The notes under the pieces were generated by a model that was given only the letters and a program-made list of their open reading frames with translations, was not told the origin of the DNA and ran no database searches. A DNA stretch of 64,000 nt, taken from contig NZ_CP017057.1 of the NCBI RefSeq assembly GCF_001719165.1, positions 620,001-684,000 on the forward strand, written 5' to 3'. Both the position numbers and the translations under genes were made by a program. This DNA comes from Erythrobacter litoralis. GTDB taxonomy: Bacteria; Pseudomonadota; Alphaproteobacteria; Sphingomonadales; Sphingomonadaceae. Each line of letters starts with the position of its first letter. Position 1 is the first letter of the stretch. Of this stretch, positions 8,823 through 17,246 are shown in pieces.

Positions 8823-9260
8823 TCACGCCTTTTCGAGAGTGCATTGCAGCGGGTGCTGGTTCTGGCGGGCGAAGTCCATGACCTGGTTCACCTTGGTTTC
8901 GGCGACCTCGTAGGTGAAGATGCCGCAAACGCCCACGCCCTTCTGGTGGACGTGGAGCATGACGCGGGTCGCCTGTTCGAGATCCATGCCGAAGAAGCGC
9001 TTCAGCACCATCACCACGAATTCCATCGGGGTGTAATCGTCGTTCAGCATCAGTACCTTGTACTGGCTCGGCTTCTTGGGCTTGGTGCGGGTCTTGGTCG
9101 CGATGCCGACTTCGCTGTCGCCGTCGCCCGGCGTGCCCTTGCCCGGATCGTCATCGCCCGCTCCGCGAAGGGCCGCATGCACGGCGATACACCCGCCCGC
9201 GGGCAGGATGTCTTCGGGCACGCGCTTGCGCACAGGGAATTGCGGGGGACCCATCATCAC
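8823..9260 (-). CDS. clpS: ClpS, ClpAP adaptor for N-degron substrates
   Basis: The product is 145 aa from the ATG at 9260. The ClpS core occupies the C-terminal 85 residues: [37 protein letters not shown] and a conserved end near [10 protein letters not shown]. These include the Asn-Asp-Asp and Met of the N-end-recognition pocket. The protein delivers proteins with destabilising N-terminal residues to ClpA. The N-terminal about 55 residues are longer than usual and poorly conserved, so translation may start further in, for example at the GTG that gives VHAALRG. clpA is not adjacent in the window. Confidence 0.9.
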   Translation of the reverse strand: MMMGPPQFPVRKRVPEDILPAGGCIAVHAALRGAGDDDPGKGTPGDGDSEVGIATKTRTKPKKPSQYKVLMLNDDYTPMEFVVMVLKRFFGMDLEQATRVMLHVHQKGVGVCGIFTYEVAETKVNQVMDFARQNQHPLQCTLEKA

Positions 9261-9340
9261 CGTCCATTATGGGATTCGTTTGCGCGGACGCAAGATGGAC
9301 ATTTCGCGCATGTCCTCGAGCGGGACCTGCGAAATGCAAT

Positions 9341-9373
9341 GGGCCGGACAGACGCGAGAGGTCTGTCCGGCCC
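9341..9373. terminator. Strong hairpin between phasin and clpS genes
   Basis: A 13-bp perfect inverted repeat, GGGCCGGACAGAC with GTCTGTCCGGCCC, has a 7-nt loop. It is followed on the plus side by a small GCACC-CTAA-GGTGC hairpin and by a TGGACCGG/CCGGTCCA repeat (9396-9403 and 9425-9432). No clean T tract exists on either strand, so it is a weak terminator or mRNA-stabilising element for the minus-strand phasin transcript. Confidence 0.4.
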
Positions 9374-9451
9374 AGCACCCTAAGGTGCGCTTTCTTGGAC
9401 CGGTTTGGGAGAGAGAGGAGAGGTCCGGTCCAGGAACTTGAAAAGGTGCGC

Positions 9452-10294
9452 TTATGCGGCCTTGGTCAGCTTTTCCGTGGCGACGCTGACGCGGTTCGAG
9501 ATCGGCGCGAAGGCGTCGTTGTAGAGCTTCAGCCACGCTTCGGTGCGCTGCGAGCCGAACGAGACGACCGCATCGAAATTGCGGCGGGCGATCTCGCCCT
9601 GGAACTGCATGAGTTCGGTCGGCGACTTGATCGAGGCCATCTTCTTGGCGTCTTCGGTCATCGTCTCGACGACGGTCTTGCCGGTCTCGACATTGTCGCG
9701 GACGAGGTCCTGCGCGCCGGTGAAGAAGATCTTGCCGCTCTCGACCATCGCGTCGAGATTGGCCTTGCTGAATTCGCCGACTTCGCCGGCGAGTTCGCCG
9801 GTCTTGCCGTAAGCGGTCTTGACGCGCTCCTGCATGTCGGCCGCGAAATCCTTCACGGTGGCGGTGAAATCGGTGTTCTTGGCGGTGGCCATGATGGTAT
9901 CCTTGAGCTTGGTTACGGGGTTGGTATCGGTCTTGGTCTTCGCTGCCGCCGGAGCGGTCTTCATGGCGGGCGCCTTCTTGGCAGGAGCCGCCTTGGGGGG
10001 CGAAGCCTTGGCCGTAGCCTTCTTCGCCGTGGTCTTCTTGGCAGGAGCCTTCTTCGCGGCGGCCTTCTTCACCGGTGCCTTCGTCGCAGGAACGGGCTCG
10101 GCGGGCGCTGCGACGGCTTCCTTCACCGTCTCGACCTTCGGTTCGGCCTTCGGCGCATCGGCCTTGACCGCCTCGGAGACGGCCTTGGTGCTTGCAGTCT
10201 TGGGCGCCGTTTTCGCAGCGGCTTCTTCGTAGGCCTTTTCGGCGGCGGCATCGATCTTCGACTTGGTGCCGGCCGGGGTTGCGGTGTCAGCCAT
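9452..10294 (-). CDS. Phasin family protein with lysine-rich N-terminal region
   Basis: The product is 280 aa. The C-terminal half (about 145-275) is a phasin_2-type amphipathic helical domain (FTATVKDFAADMQERV, ELMQFQGEIARRNFDAVV). It should coat polyhydroxyalkanoate granules. The N-terminal half is low complexity: Ala/Lys/Pro-rich, with PAKKA/VKKA-type repeats at about 70-115 like histone H1 tails. Such basic tails in phasins (PhaF style) bind DNA, but there they are C-terminal. AGGGA lies just before the ATG at 10294. It is downstream of phaC in the same direction, with PhaR-like sites in between, consistent with PHA-responsive expression. Confidence 0.85.
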   Translation of the reverse strand: MADTATPAGTKSKIDAAAEKAYEEAAAKTAPKTASTKAVSEAVKADAPKAEPKVETVKEAVAAPAEPVPATKAPVKKAAAKKAPAKKTTAKKATAKASPPKAAPAKKAPAMKTAPAAAKTKTDTNPVTKLKDTIMATAKNTDFTATVKDFAADMQERVKTAYGKTGELAGEVGEFSKANLDAMVESGKIFFTGAQDLVRDNVETGKTVVETMTEDAKKMASIKSPTELMQFQGEIARRNFDAVVSFGSQRTEAWLKLYNDAFAPISNRVSVATEKLTKAA

Positions 10295-10311
10295 AAATCC
10301 CTCGCGTCATG

Positions 10312-10324
10312 TTGCACCGCACAA
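10312..10324. promoter_or_regulatory. Possible PhaR-like operator, site 1
   Basis: TTGCACCGCACAA lies 18 bp before the phasin start. It shares the GCACAA and TTG-GC elements with the palindrome at 10357-10371. The pair, upstream of a phasin gene, suggests binding by the PHA-sensing repressor PhaR. The assignment is inferred from position; phaR itself is not in the window. Confidence 0.35.
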
Positions 10325-10356
10325 AATAGGCGTTGCATGCGCGAAGTCAAGCGATT

Positions 10357-10371
10357 TTGTGCAGCGCACAA
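10357..10371. promoter_or_regulatory. Possible PhaR-like operator, site 2 (palindrome)
   Basis: TTGTGCAGCGCACAA is an inverted repeat (TTGTGC-N3-GCACAA) located 63 bp upstream of the phasin start and after the phaC stop. Palindromic TGC-rich sites at phasin promoters are the known targets of PhaR in other alphaproteobacteria. The identity of the binding protein here is inference. Confidence 0.4.
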
Positions 10372-10440
10372 TAAAGGCGGCAAGCCCCGGTGATCAGGAC
10401 CGAATTCGCGGCTTGCCAAGGTGCTGGACGCCGCGAATCC

Positions 10441-12387
10441 TCAGCGCGTCTTGACGTAGCGCCCCGGCGCGTCCTCGATCACCTCGTCGCTGCGCCCGCC
10501 CGGCTTGCGCTTACCAGTCGCCTTGACCTTGTCCGGTGCCTCGCGCTCCAGCCATTCGAGCCAGTGCGGCCACCAGCTTCCCGGATGTTCCTCGGCGCTT
10601 TCGATGAACGCCTTGAGCGAGGGGGCCGAGCTGTCGCCCAGCCAGTACTGGTACTTGTTCGCCCAAGGCGGGTTCACCACGCCCGCAATGTGCCCCGAAC
10701 CCGCCAGCAGGAATTCGATGGGCCCCGCGAAATGATCGGTGATCCGCCACACGCTCTCCGCCGGAGCGATGTGGTCCTCGCGCCCCGCCTGCACGAAGGT
10801 CGGAGTGGTGACCTGTGTAAGGTCGATCGGCGTGCCGTCGGCGCAAAGCGCGTCGGGCACGACCAGCTTGTTGTCGCGGTAGAGGTCGCGCAGATATTCA
10901 TTGTGCCAGCGCGCCGGCAGGTTGGTGACGTCACCGTTCCAGTGGAGCAGGTCGAAGGCCGGGTAATCCTCGCCCAGCAGGTAATTGTTGACGACGTAGT
11001 TCCAGATCAGGTCCTTGCCCCGCAGCGCGTTGAAAGTCGCGGCGAGATAGCGCCCGTCGAGATAGCCCTGCGGAGAGAGCTTGCCGATCATCTCGAGCTG
11101 GCTGTCATCGATGAAATGCTTGAGGTCGCCCGACTTTTCGAAATCGACCTGCGCGGTGAAGAAGGTCGCGGTCTTCACCTTGTCCGCTTCGCCCCGTCGC
11201 GCAAGAATCGCGAGCGTCGCGGCAAGCGTCGTGCCGGCAACGCAATAGCCGATCGTGTGGACGTTCGGCACCTTCAGCCGATCGCGGATGAGGTCGATCG
11301 CCTCGATCTGGGCGCGGATGTAATCGTCCCAAACCACGTCGGCGAGGCTTTCATCGGCCGATTTCCAGCTGACCACGAACATCGTGATCCCCTGGTCGAC
11401 CGCCCATTTGATGAAGCTCTTCTTGGGCGTCAGGTCGAGGATGTAGAAGCGGTTGATCCATGGCGGGAAGACCAACAGCGGAACCTCGTAGACCTCCTCG
11501 GTCGAGGGCGAATACTGGATCAGCTGGTAGAGCGGCGTTTCGTGAACCACCTTGCCCGGCGTCGCGGCGAGGTTTTCGCCCAGCGTGAAGGCATCGGGGT
11601 CGGTGTGAGTCAATTGCCCGCGCTTCAGGTCGTTGATGAGATGCTGCATCCCCCGCACGAGGTTCTGCCCGCGGGTTTCGAGCGTGCGTTTCATCACGAC
11701 CGGGTTGGTGAGCAGGAAATTGCCCGGGCTCATCGCCTCGGCGAGCGCGTTCACCGCGAATTCGAGCTGCCGCCGCTTTTCCCGGTCGATCCCGTCCATC
11801 GCCCGGACCGATCCTTTGAAATAGTCGGCCAGCATCAGGTAGGTCTGGTGCAGCAGCGCGAAGGCCGGATGCTCGCGCCATGCGGGGTCGGCGAAACGCC
11901 GGTCCCTGCGCGGAAGGTCAAGTTCGCGTTCGGCATCGCTGGCGGGCGCGCCGCCGGTTGCTCCTCCCATGAAGCTTGCCGTCATTCCCTGCCATAATTG
12001 CAGCGTCTCCTCGGCGAGCTTGCCCTGCACCTCGAAGAGGCCTTTCGGCATCTGGTTGAGCATGCTCTGCGAGAAAACCATCCATTGCGCCGGGTCCAGC
12101 GGGCTTGCCCCCGCGCTGAACTTTTCCGCCGATTCGCGCGCCTGATGCGCCGCGAAATCGAGCCACATGCGCTGCAATTCGGAGCTCGCTTTCGCCCAGT
12201 CGGCAAGCTCGCCCGCATCGGCGACCTGCGGGAACATCGCGGCAAGACCCGCACCCTGCCCGGAATCGTGCGCGGTCATCCCGCCGAAGGCACCCGCGAA
12301 CATCTCGCGCATTGCCTCCCCCTGCATGTCGAGAAAGGCCTGCACGGCATCCGAGCCGGGATCGGGGGTCTGGTCATGATCGGCCAT
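10441..12387 (-). CDS. phaC: Class I poly(3-hydroxyalkanoate) synthase PhaC
   Basis: The product is 648 aa from the ATG at 12387; an upstream in-frame ATG at 12423 would add 12 residues. The alpha/beta-hydrolase core carries the synthase lipase-like box GYCVAG with nucleophile Cys at about residue 382. The catalytic Asp is in AGREDHIAP and the His in GSGHIAGVVNPP. WINRFYILDL and the C-terminal tryptophan-rich segment are typical of class I enzymes, slightly longer than the usual about 590 aa because of the N-terminal extension. It polymerises (R)-3-hydroxyacyl-CoA on granules. The phasin gene lies downstream, and the aminotransferase gene is divergent. Confidence 0.93.
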   Translation of the reverse strand: MADHDQTPDPGSDAVQAFLDMQGEAMREMFAGAFGGMTAHDSGQGAGLAAMFPQVADAGELADWAKASSELQRMWLDFAAHQARESAEKFSAGASPLDPAQWMVFSQSMLNQMPKGLFEVQGKLAEETLQLWQGMTASFMGGATGGAPASDAERELDLPRRDRRFADPAWREHPAFALLHQTYLMLADYFKGSVRAMDGIDREKRRQLEFAVNALAEAMSPGNFLLTNPVVMKRTLETRGQNLVRGMQHLINDLKRGQLTHTDPDAFTLGENLAATPGKVVHETPLYQLIQYSPSTEEVYEVPLLVFPPWINRFYILDLTPKKSFIKWAVDQGITMFVVSWKSADESLADVVWDDYIRAQIEAIDLIRDRLKVPNVHTIGYCVAGTTLAATLAILARRGEADKVKTATFFTAQVDFEKSGDLKHFIDDSQLEMIGKLSPQGYLDGRYLAATFNALRGKDLIWNYVVNNYLLGEDYPAFDLLHWNGDVTNLPARWHNEYLRDLYRDNKLVVPDALCADGTPIDLTQVTTPTFVQAGREDHIAPAESVWRITDHFAGPIEFLLAGSGHIAGVVNPPWANKYQYWLGDSSAPSLKAFIESAEEHPGSWWPHWLEWLEREAPDKVKATGKRKPGGRSDEVIEDAPGRYVKTR

Positions 12388-12520
12388 GGGTGCCAAGGTC
12401 CTTGTGAGCGCGTGGAAACCCATCCTAGCGAAAACGGCTTTCCACTTCGACCGATAATGCCCTAGGCTGAATCTTGCCCCCGCAATGCGGCAAAACGCAG
12501 CTTGAATGCCCGGATAAGCA

Positions 12521-13705
12521 ATGAACGATCAATTCTACCGCATAAAGCGGCTGCCTCCCTATGTCATCGCCGAAGTGAACGCGATGCGGCACGCGGCGCG
12601 CACGGCGGGCGAGGACATCATCGATCTGGGCATGGGCAATCCCGACCAGCCTCCTCCGCAGCACGTCATCGACAAGCTGTGCGAAGTCGCGGCCAAACCT
12701 GACGCGCACGGCTATTCGCAGTCCAAGGGCATTCCAGGCCTGCGCCGCGCACAGGCAAATTATTATGCCCGCCGCTTCGGAGTGGAACTCGATCCGGAGA
12801 CCGAGGTGGTCGTCACGATGGGTTCCAAGGAAGGGCTCGCCAGCCTCGCCAATGCGATCACCGCGCCGGGCGACGTTGTGCTTGCGCCCAACCCGTCCTA
12901 CCCAATTCACACTTTCGGATTCATCATCGCCGGCGCGACGATCCGATCGGTCCCGACCACGCCGGACGAAGATTACTGGCGCGCGCTCGAATCCGCGATG
13001 CATTTCACCGTGCCGCGCCCGACCGTGCTGGTGGTTAGTTATCCCTCCAACCCGACGGCGGAGACTGTCGATCTCGCGTTCTACGAAAGGCTCGTCGCCT
13101 GGGCGCGCGAGAACGAGGTCTGGTTGCTGTCCGACCTTGCCTATTCCGAACTCTATTTCGACGGCAACCCGACGCCCTCGATCATGCAGGTCAAAGGGGC
13201 GAAGGACGTCGCGGTCGAATTCACCTCGATGTCCAAGACCTATTCGATGGCAGGCTGGCGGATGGGCTTTGCGGTCGGCAACAAGGCTATGATCGCGGCG
13301 ATGACGCGGGTGAAATCCTATCTCGATTACGGCGCCTTCACGCCGATCCAGGCGGCGGCCTGCGCCGCGCTCAACGGCCCGCAGGACATCGTCGAGCAGA
13401 ACCGCGACCTTTACCGCAAGCGTCGCGACGTGATGGTCGAAGCCTTTGGCCGCGCGGGCTGGGACATCCCGCCCCCCGCCGCTTCGATGTTCGCCTGGGC
13501 CCCGCTGCCGCCGGCACTCGCGCATCTGGGGAGCCTCGAATTTTCCAAGCGCCTGCTGACCGAGGCCAAGGTCGCGGTCGCGCCAGGCGTCGGCTACGGC
13601 GAGAAGGGCGAAGGATTCGTGCGCATCGCCATGGTCGAGAACGAACAGCGCCTGCGTCAGGCGGCGCGCAACGTCAAACGCTATCTCTCGCAGGTCGGGG
13701 CGTGA
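12521..13705 (+). CDS. alaC: Class I/II PLP-dependent aminotransferase, AlaC-like
   Basis: The product is 394 aa with fold type I. The PLP-binding lysine is K239 in SMSKTYSMAGWRMGF; YPSNPTAETVD and SDLAYSELYFDG contribute Asn, Asp and Tyr to the cofactor site; the C-terminal FVRIAMVENE holds the substrate-carboxylate Arg. The sequence matches the group annotated as glutamate-pyruvate aminotransferase AlaC or LL-diaminopimelate aminotransferase-like; alanine formation from pyruvate is the most likely role. It stands alone, divergent from phaC across about 130 bp. Confidence 0.85.
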   Translation: MNDQFYRIKRLPPYVIAEVNAMRHAARTAGEDIIDLGMGNPDQPPPQHVIDKLCEVAAKPDAHGYSQSKGIPGLRRAQANYYARRFGVELDPETEVVVTMGSKEGLASLANAITAPGDVVLAPNPSYPIHTFGFIIAGATIRSVPTTPDEDYWRALESAMHFTVPRPTVLVVSYPSNPTAETVDLAFYERLVAWARENEVWLLSDLAYSELYFDGNPTPSIMQVKGAKDVAVEFTSMSKTYSMAGWRMGFAVGNKAMIAAMTRVKSYLDYGAFTPIQAAACAALNGPQDIVEQNRDLYRKRRDVMVEAFGRAGWDIPPPAASMFAWAPLPPALAHLGSLEFSKRLLTEAKVAVAPGVGYGEKGEGFVRIAMVENEQRLRQAARNVKRYLSQVGA

Positions 13706-13859
13706 GCGTGTTCGCGCCGAAAAGCCTTGCCGAAATCGGCTTCGTCGGGAAGGCTGCCCGCGCTTGCGGCCACCCAGGTTCGTCCCCCGGGCAGGTGGTG
13801 CAGCCATAACGTCGGTTAGGTGCTATAGCCGGGACGTTAGCCAGGATATGGAGGACCGC

Positions 13860-14492
13860 ATGCAAGGGCGACCCGAGCGACCGCTGACCGAAAGGCAGCA
13901 GGCCGTGATGGAGCGCATAGATCGCCGCGTTCCCATTAAAGTCATCGCGCAGGAACTGGGCGTTTCGGAAACGCGGGTGAACCAGCATATCCGGGCCCTG
14001 AAGGATATCTACAGTGCGGAAAATCTCGGTGATCTCGTCGAACGCTACCGCGCGAGCCTGCCCGAGACGGGTGAGGGCGACTCGAATCCTGCAGGGGAAG
14101 ACGCGGGCGCGAAAAGGGGCGCGGAAACTGGCGCCCCCTTCGCAGATGCAGTAAATCTGAAGGGCTTTAGCGAAGCTTCATACAGGAAAAGTCAGATGGC
14201 CGGCCCGGCCCAGGACGCGGATGAACCGGATCGGGTCGACCACGGCGAGCTCGTGATGAGCGATGTCATGCCGCTGATGGAACAGGCGCCATGGCTCAAA
14301 CCGAAGGAGCCGCAGGTCGTCCCCGGGTTGCTCGATGGCGAGAACGCCGTCCTGTTTCGGCTCGCGGCCATTGTCGGCATCGCTTTCGGCTGCCTTGCGG
14401 CAGTCGTCCTGACGGTGACGGCGGCGGTCACGATCACCGAGGCGCTGGACGGACGGGCTTCCATCCCCGTGGATGAACAGGGCCTGTCCTGA
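13860..14492 (+). CDS. LuxR-type HTH protein with C-terminal membrane segment
   Basis: The product is 210 aa. LTERQQAVMERIDRRVPIK followed by IAQELGVSETRVNQHIRALK (about 9-48) is a LuxR/GerE-like helix-turn-helix. A charged linker follows, and a single hydrophobic segment (about 163-190) near the C-terminus suggests membrane anchoring. The start at 13860 is chosen because GGAGG lies 6 nt upstream; an ATG at 13848 has no such site. It is the first gene of a tight run of five genes to 16284. No receiver or autoinducer domain is visible, so the signal is unknown. Confidence 0.65.
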   Translation: MQGRPERPLTERQQAVMERIDRRVPIKVIAQELGVSETRVNQHIRALKDIYSAENLGDLVERYRASLPETGEGDSNPAGEDAGAKRGAETGAPFADAVNLKGFSEASYRKSQMAGPAQDADEPDRVDHGELVMSDVMPLMEQAPWLKPKEPQVVPGLLDGENAVLFRLAAIVGIAFGCLAAVVLTVTAAVTITEALDGRASIPVDEQGLS

Positions 14493-14522
14493 GGAGCACG
14501 GGACGGGTTCGGAGACTGGACC

Positions 14523-14870
14523 ATGACCGACCGTATCCGCACCGATGCACTCAAGCTCAAGAAACTGCTCCGCGAGGCCGAAGCGCTCGCCGACGAATCA
14601 ATGATCGCCTGCGCCCGCCTGCGCCAGGCGATGCTGGCCGCGCGCCAGAACCCCGGCGTCGAGGTGACGACGGGCCAGCGCGCGCTCATGCGGCTCGCCC
14701 AGGCCGAAGGCCAGGCGCTGGCGATGTCGAACAGCCTCTTGCGCGTTCACGAAGAACTGAACAAGGTCGCCCGCGAAACGATGGGCGATGACGACATCCC
14801 GACCGAACGCGTGCCCGAGGCGCTTGAACTCGCCGATGAGCCGGTGGCGGCGATCCACGCCGACGCCTGA
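14523..14870 (+). CDS. Hypothetical helical protein in HTH/RadC-like cluster
   Basis: The product is 115 aa with no recognised domain. It is predicted mostly helical from its pattern, for example DALKLKKLLREAEALADES and ALMRLAQAEGQALAM, and could form a coiled coil. No signal peptide or membrane segment is visible. GGAG lies about 8 nt before the ATG at 14523. It sits 30 bp after the HTH-TM gene and 13 bp before the membrane-protein gene, so it is probably part of one operon. Confidence 0.6.
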   Translation: MTDRIRTDALKLKKLLREAEALADESMIACARLRQAMLAARQNPGVEVTTGQRALMRLAQAEGQALAMSNSLLRVHEELNKVARETMGDDDIPTERVPEALELADEPVAAIHADA

Positions 14871-14883
14871 CCTGTAGGCCGCA

Positions 14884-15459
14884 ATGCTCGACCCGTTCTT
14901 TTCCGACTACCGCCACCTTGCGCAGGACATTCTCGCCTTCGGGCTGTGCTTTGCCGCGTTCATATGGGGCGGTGGTCCGGAAAAGGCGGTCGCGGCGACG
15001 TGGATCGTAATCTTCGAAGTGTTCGGACGCCTCCACAAGCTGGTTTTCGGCGGTTACGTCCTGCTCGACGTCGATCCCTTCCTCGCGGGCAAGGACATCG
15101 CGGCCGGCGCCGTATGGCTGCTGATCGCACTCTATGCCAATCGCAACTGGACGCTGTGGCTGGCGGGCACCCAATTGCTCGCCATCGGTGCCCATATCGC
15201 CCGCGCGCTGGCCGATGCGGTGTCGCCCGTCGCCTATGCGACCATGGTGGTCGCGCCCGGCTGGTTTCAGCTCCTGCTGCTCGGCGCCGGGCTCGTCCGG
15301 CACGCCCTGCGGACCCGCGAACACGGCGCATATCGCAGCTGGCGCACCGGGCCCGGCGGGCGGCCTCTCCCTCTCATCGCCCGGATCGGGGAGTGGGGGC
15401 GGACAATGGCAGGCGTAATGCCGGGCCGCGGCGAAGCTCGCGGCGACGCGAGGCGATGA
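14884..15459 (+). CDS. Hypothetical multi-spanning membrane protein
   Basis: The product is 191 aa. Four or five hydrophobic segments are visible (about 12-30, 38-58, 75-92, 96-115, 123-142), followed by a basic, cytoplasmic-type tail rich in Gly and Arg. No family is recognised. It is the third gene of the run starting at 13860; the next gene starts 10 nt downstream. Confidence 0.6.
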   Translation: MLDPFFSDYRHLAQDILAFGLCFAAFIWGGGPEKAVAATWIVIFEVFGRLHKLVFGGYVLLDVDPFLAGKDIAAGAVWLLIALYANRNWTLWLAGTQLLAIGAHIARALADAVSPVAYATMVVAPGWFQLLLLGAGLVRHALRTREHGAYRSWRTGPGGRPLPLIARIGEWGRTMAGVMPGRGEARGDARR

Positions 15460-15469
15460 CGAGGCGTCG

Positions 15470-15892
15470 ATGCGCAGTCCGGCCCTCAGGCAAGTCGTCC
15501 CGAACGCCGACCCGCGCGAGGCGCATGTCGCGGCGATGATCGATCACCTGCGCCGGCACCTGATCGCCGCGCAGGACCGGGACGAGCGGTTCCACGCGAT
15601 CTTTCTCGACCGGCGCAACGCCTATCTCGGCGATGCCGGCTTCGGCACCGGCTGCGGTCCTTCGCTATCGTTGCGCATGCGCGAATTGTTCGCCCGCGCG
15701 CTCGAACTGGGAACCGCGGGCATCGTGGTGGCCCACAACCATCCTTCCGGGCATTGCCGACCATCGCAAATCGATATCGCCGCGACAAGGCGCCTGCAGG
15801 CCGTGGGGGCGGCGCTTGATATCGAGCTGCTCGATCATCTCGTGATCACGCGTGAGGCGGTCTTTTCCATGCGAGCAGGGGGCCTGCTGTGA
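15470..15892 (+). CDS. RadC-like JAB/JAMM domain protein, stand-alone
   Basis: The product is 140 aa, essentially only the C-terminal JAMM domain of RadC. The motif is HNHPSGHCRPSQID: H89, H91 and D102 as zinc ligands, with PSG in the expected place, and an upstream ERFHAIFLD (E40) matching the family. RadC-type proteins usually carry an N-terminal helix-hairpin-helix region that is missing here. The family was renamed from a claimed repair role and its function is unsettled. GAGG lies 6 nt before the ATG. The next gene overlaps by 4 nt, implying coupled translation. Confidence 0.8.
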   Translation: MRSPALRQVVPNADPREAHVAAMIDHLRRHLIAAQDRDERFHAIFLDRRNAYLGDAGFGTGCGPSLSLRMRELFARALELGTAGIVVAHNHPSGHCRPSQIDIAATRRLQAVGAALDIELLDHLVITREAVFSMRAGGLL

Positions 15893-16284
15893 ACGATGAT
15901 GAGCCGGCATATCTGTTTCCCGACAGCGACACCCTGATCCCGCGCTTTCGCGAAGCGGGCGAGGTCACGCTCGACCTGCACCACCGCGACGGGCGGGTAG
16001 AGGATAGCTGGCTGCAGTTTCATCCGCGCGAATTCGAGCTGCTTTGGCGGCTCGCCGAACAGCCCGGCAGGCGCGTCACGGGGAAGCGCTCTTTCGGCGA
16101 CAGATCGCCTGCGCGCGTCGATCCCGAAACCGGCAGCCTTGCCGTTCATGTCTCGCGGATAAGGGCAAAGCTTGCCCCTTTCGGTCTTGCGCGGATGATC
16201 GCCGAGCATTCGGGAGGGGGCTATTTCCTCGATGCCGCGGCCGTTCCGCGCGCTTTCGGCCTGAGTGCGGCGCGGTCAGCCTGA
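15889..16284 (+). CDS. Winged-helix DNA-binding protein (OmpR C-terminal type)
   Basis: The product is 131 aa with a GTG start that overlaps the stop of the RadC-like gene. LQFHPREFELLWRLAEQPGRRVT is a winged-helix (trans_reg_C-like) core, read in two pieces around residue 45-65. The recognition-helix region LAVHVSRIRAKLAPFG follows at about 85-100, then a wing ending GGGYFLD. There is no receiver domain, so it is not a standard two-component regulator. Co-translation with a JAMM protein suggests a regulator-protease pair, but this is inference. Confidence 0.7.
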   Translation: MNDDEPAYLFPDSDTLIPRFREAGEVTLDLHHRDGRVEDSWLQFHPREFELLWRLAEQPGRRVTGKRSFGDRSPARVDPETGSLAVHVSRIRAKLAPFGLARMIAEHSGGGYFLDAAAVPRAFGLSAARSA

Positions 16285-16363
16285 ACCCATCGCGGCGCTG
16301 GACAGGCTCGGGTCCTTCCTGCACCTTCTCAAACAATATCAAGGCAGCAGATTCGAGGCATAC

Positions 16364-17206
16364 GTGACCCAGACCGCAACCCAGACCACCGCCCCCGCCG
16401 ATGTGGATTTCCCGGCCGAGCGCATCGCGATCGACCTGTCCGAGAGCGGGGTCGCCCATGTCCGGCTCAACCGCGCGGACAAGATGAACGCGCTCGACCC
16501 CGAAATGTTCGAGGCGATCATCGCGGCGGGCCAGCGGCTCGAGGAAATGAAAGGCATGCGCGTGGTGGTCCTCTCGGGCGAGGGCAGGGCGTTCTGCGCC
16601 GGGCTCGATACGTCGAGCTTCACCCGCACGCCTTCGTCGGATGCAGCGCCGCTGACCGAGCGCACCCACGGCAATGTCAACACGTTCCAGCAGGTGGCGA
16701 TGCAGTGGCGCAAGCTTGCCGTCCCGGTGATCGCCGCGGTGCACGGCGTGTGCTTCGGCGGCGGCCTCCAGATCGCGAGCGGGGCGGATATCCGTATCGC
16801 TCATCCCGAAACCCGCATGTCGATCATGGAATTGAAATGGGGCCTTGTGCCCGACATGGGCGGCTATGCGCTGTGGCGCGGCCTCGTGCGTGACGACGTG
16901 CTGCGCGAGCTGATCTACACCAATCGCGAATTCACCGGCGCCGAGGCGCAGATGCTCGGCCTGGCGACCGAAACGAGCGAGGAGCCGCTTGCCCGCGCGC
17001 TCGAACTCGCCGAGACGATCGCCAACCGCAACCCGCAGGCGATCCGCGCGGCCAAACGTCTCCAGGAGACGATGGTCGAGGGCGACACCGACGCGATCCT
17101 GCTTGCCGAAAGCGTCGAGCAGGACGCGATCATGCGCACGCCGAACCAGGTCGAGGCGGTGATGGCGGCGATGCAGAAGCGCAAGCCGAACTTCGAGGAC
17201 GTGTAG
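16364..17206 (+). CDS. Enoyl-CoA hydratase/isomerase (crotonase) family protein
   Basis: The product is 280 aa, normal for the family. The oxyanion-hole regions are GEGRAFCAGLDTSSF and AAVHGVCFGGGLQIASGADI, and the MELKWGLVPDMGG loop matches many crotonase-fold enzymes annotated simply as enoyl-CoA hydratase. It probably acts on an acyl-CoA in fatty acid or side-chain breakdown; the exact reaction cannot be told. The GTG at 16364 is used because GAGG lies 6 nt upstream; the frame is open further upstream but runs over the previous gene. It converges with the thioesterase gene. Confidence 0.88.
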   Translation: MTQTATQTTAPADVDFPAERIAIDLSESGVAHVRLNRADKMNALDPEMFEAIIAAGQRLEEMKGMRVVVLSGEGRAFCAGLDTSSFTRTPSSDAAPLTERTHGNVNTFQQVAMQWRKLAVPVIAAVHGVCFGGGLQIASGADIRIAHPETRMSIMELKWGLVPDMGGYALWRGLVRDDVLRELIYTNREFTGAEAQMLGLATETSEEPLARALELAETIANRNPQAIRAAKRLQETMVEGDTDAILLAESVEQDAIMRTPNQVEAVMAAMQKRKPNFEDV

Positions 17207-17246
17207 GGCCCGGGGGTTGAGGTCTTAGGCCCATCGCAGACAATCC

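Noticed and set aside
10404..10438. 9-bp inverted repeat ATTCGCGGC/GCCGCGAAT after phaC
   Set aside because: The loop is 17 nt and no T tract follows; not convincing as terminator.
10390..11997. 535-residue plus-strand open frame
   Set aside because: Antisense to phaC, whose catalytic motifs are clear. It has an Arg/Glu-rich composition typical of antisense frames.
12425..13807. 460-residue minus-strand open frame
   Set aside because: Antisense to the aminotransferase, which has an intact PLP-lysine motif.
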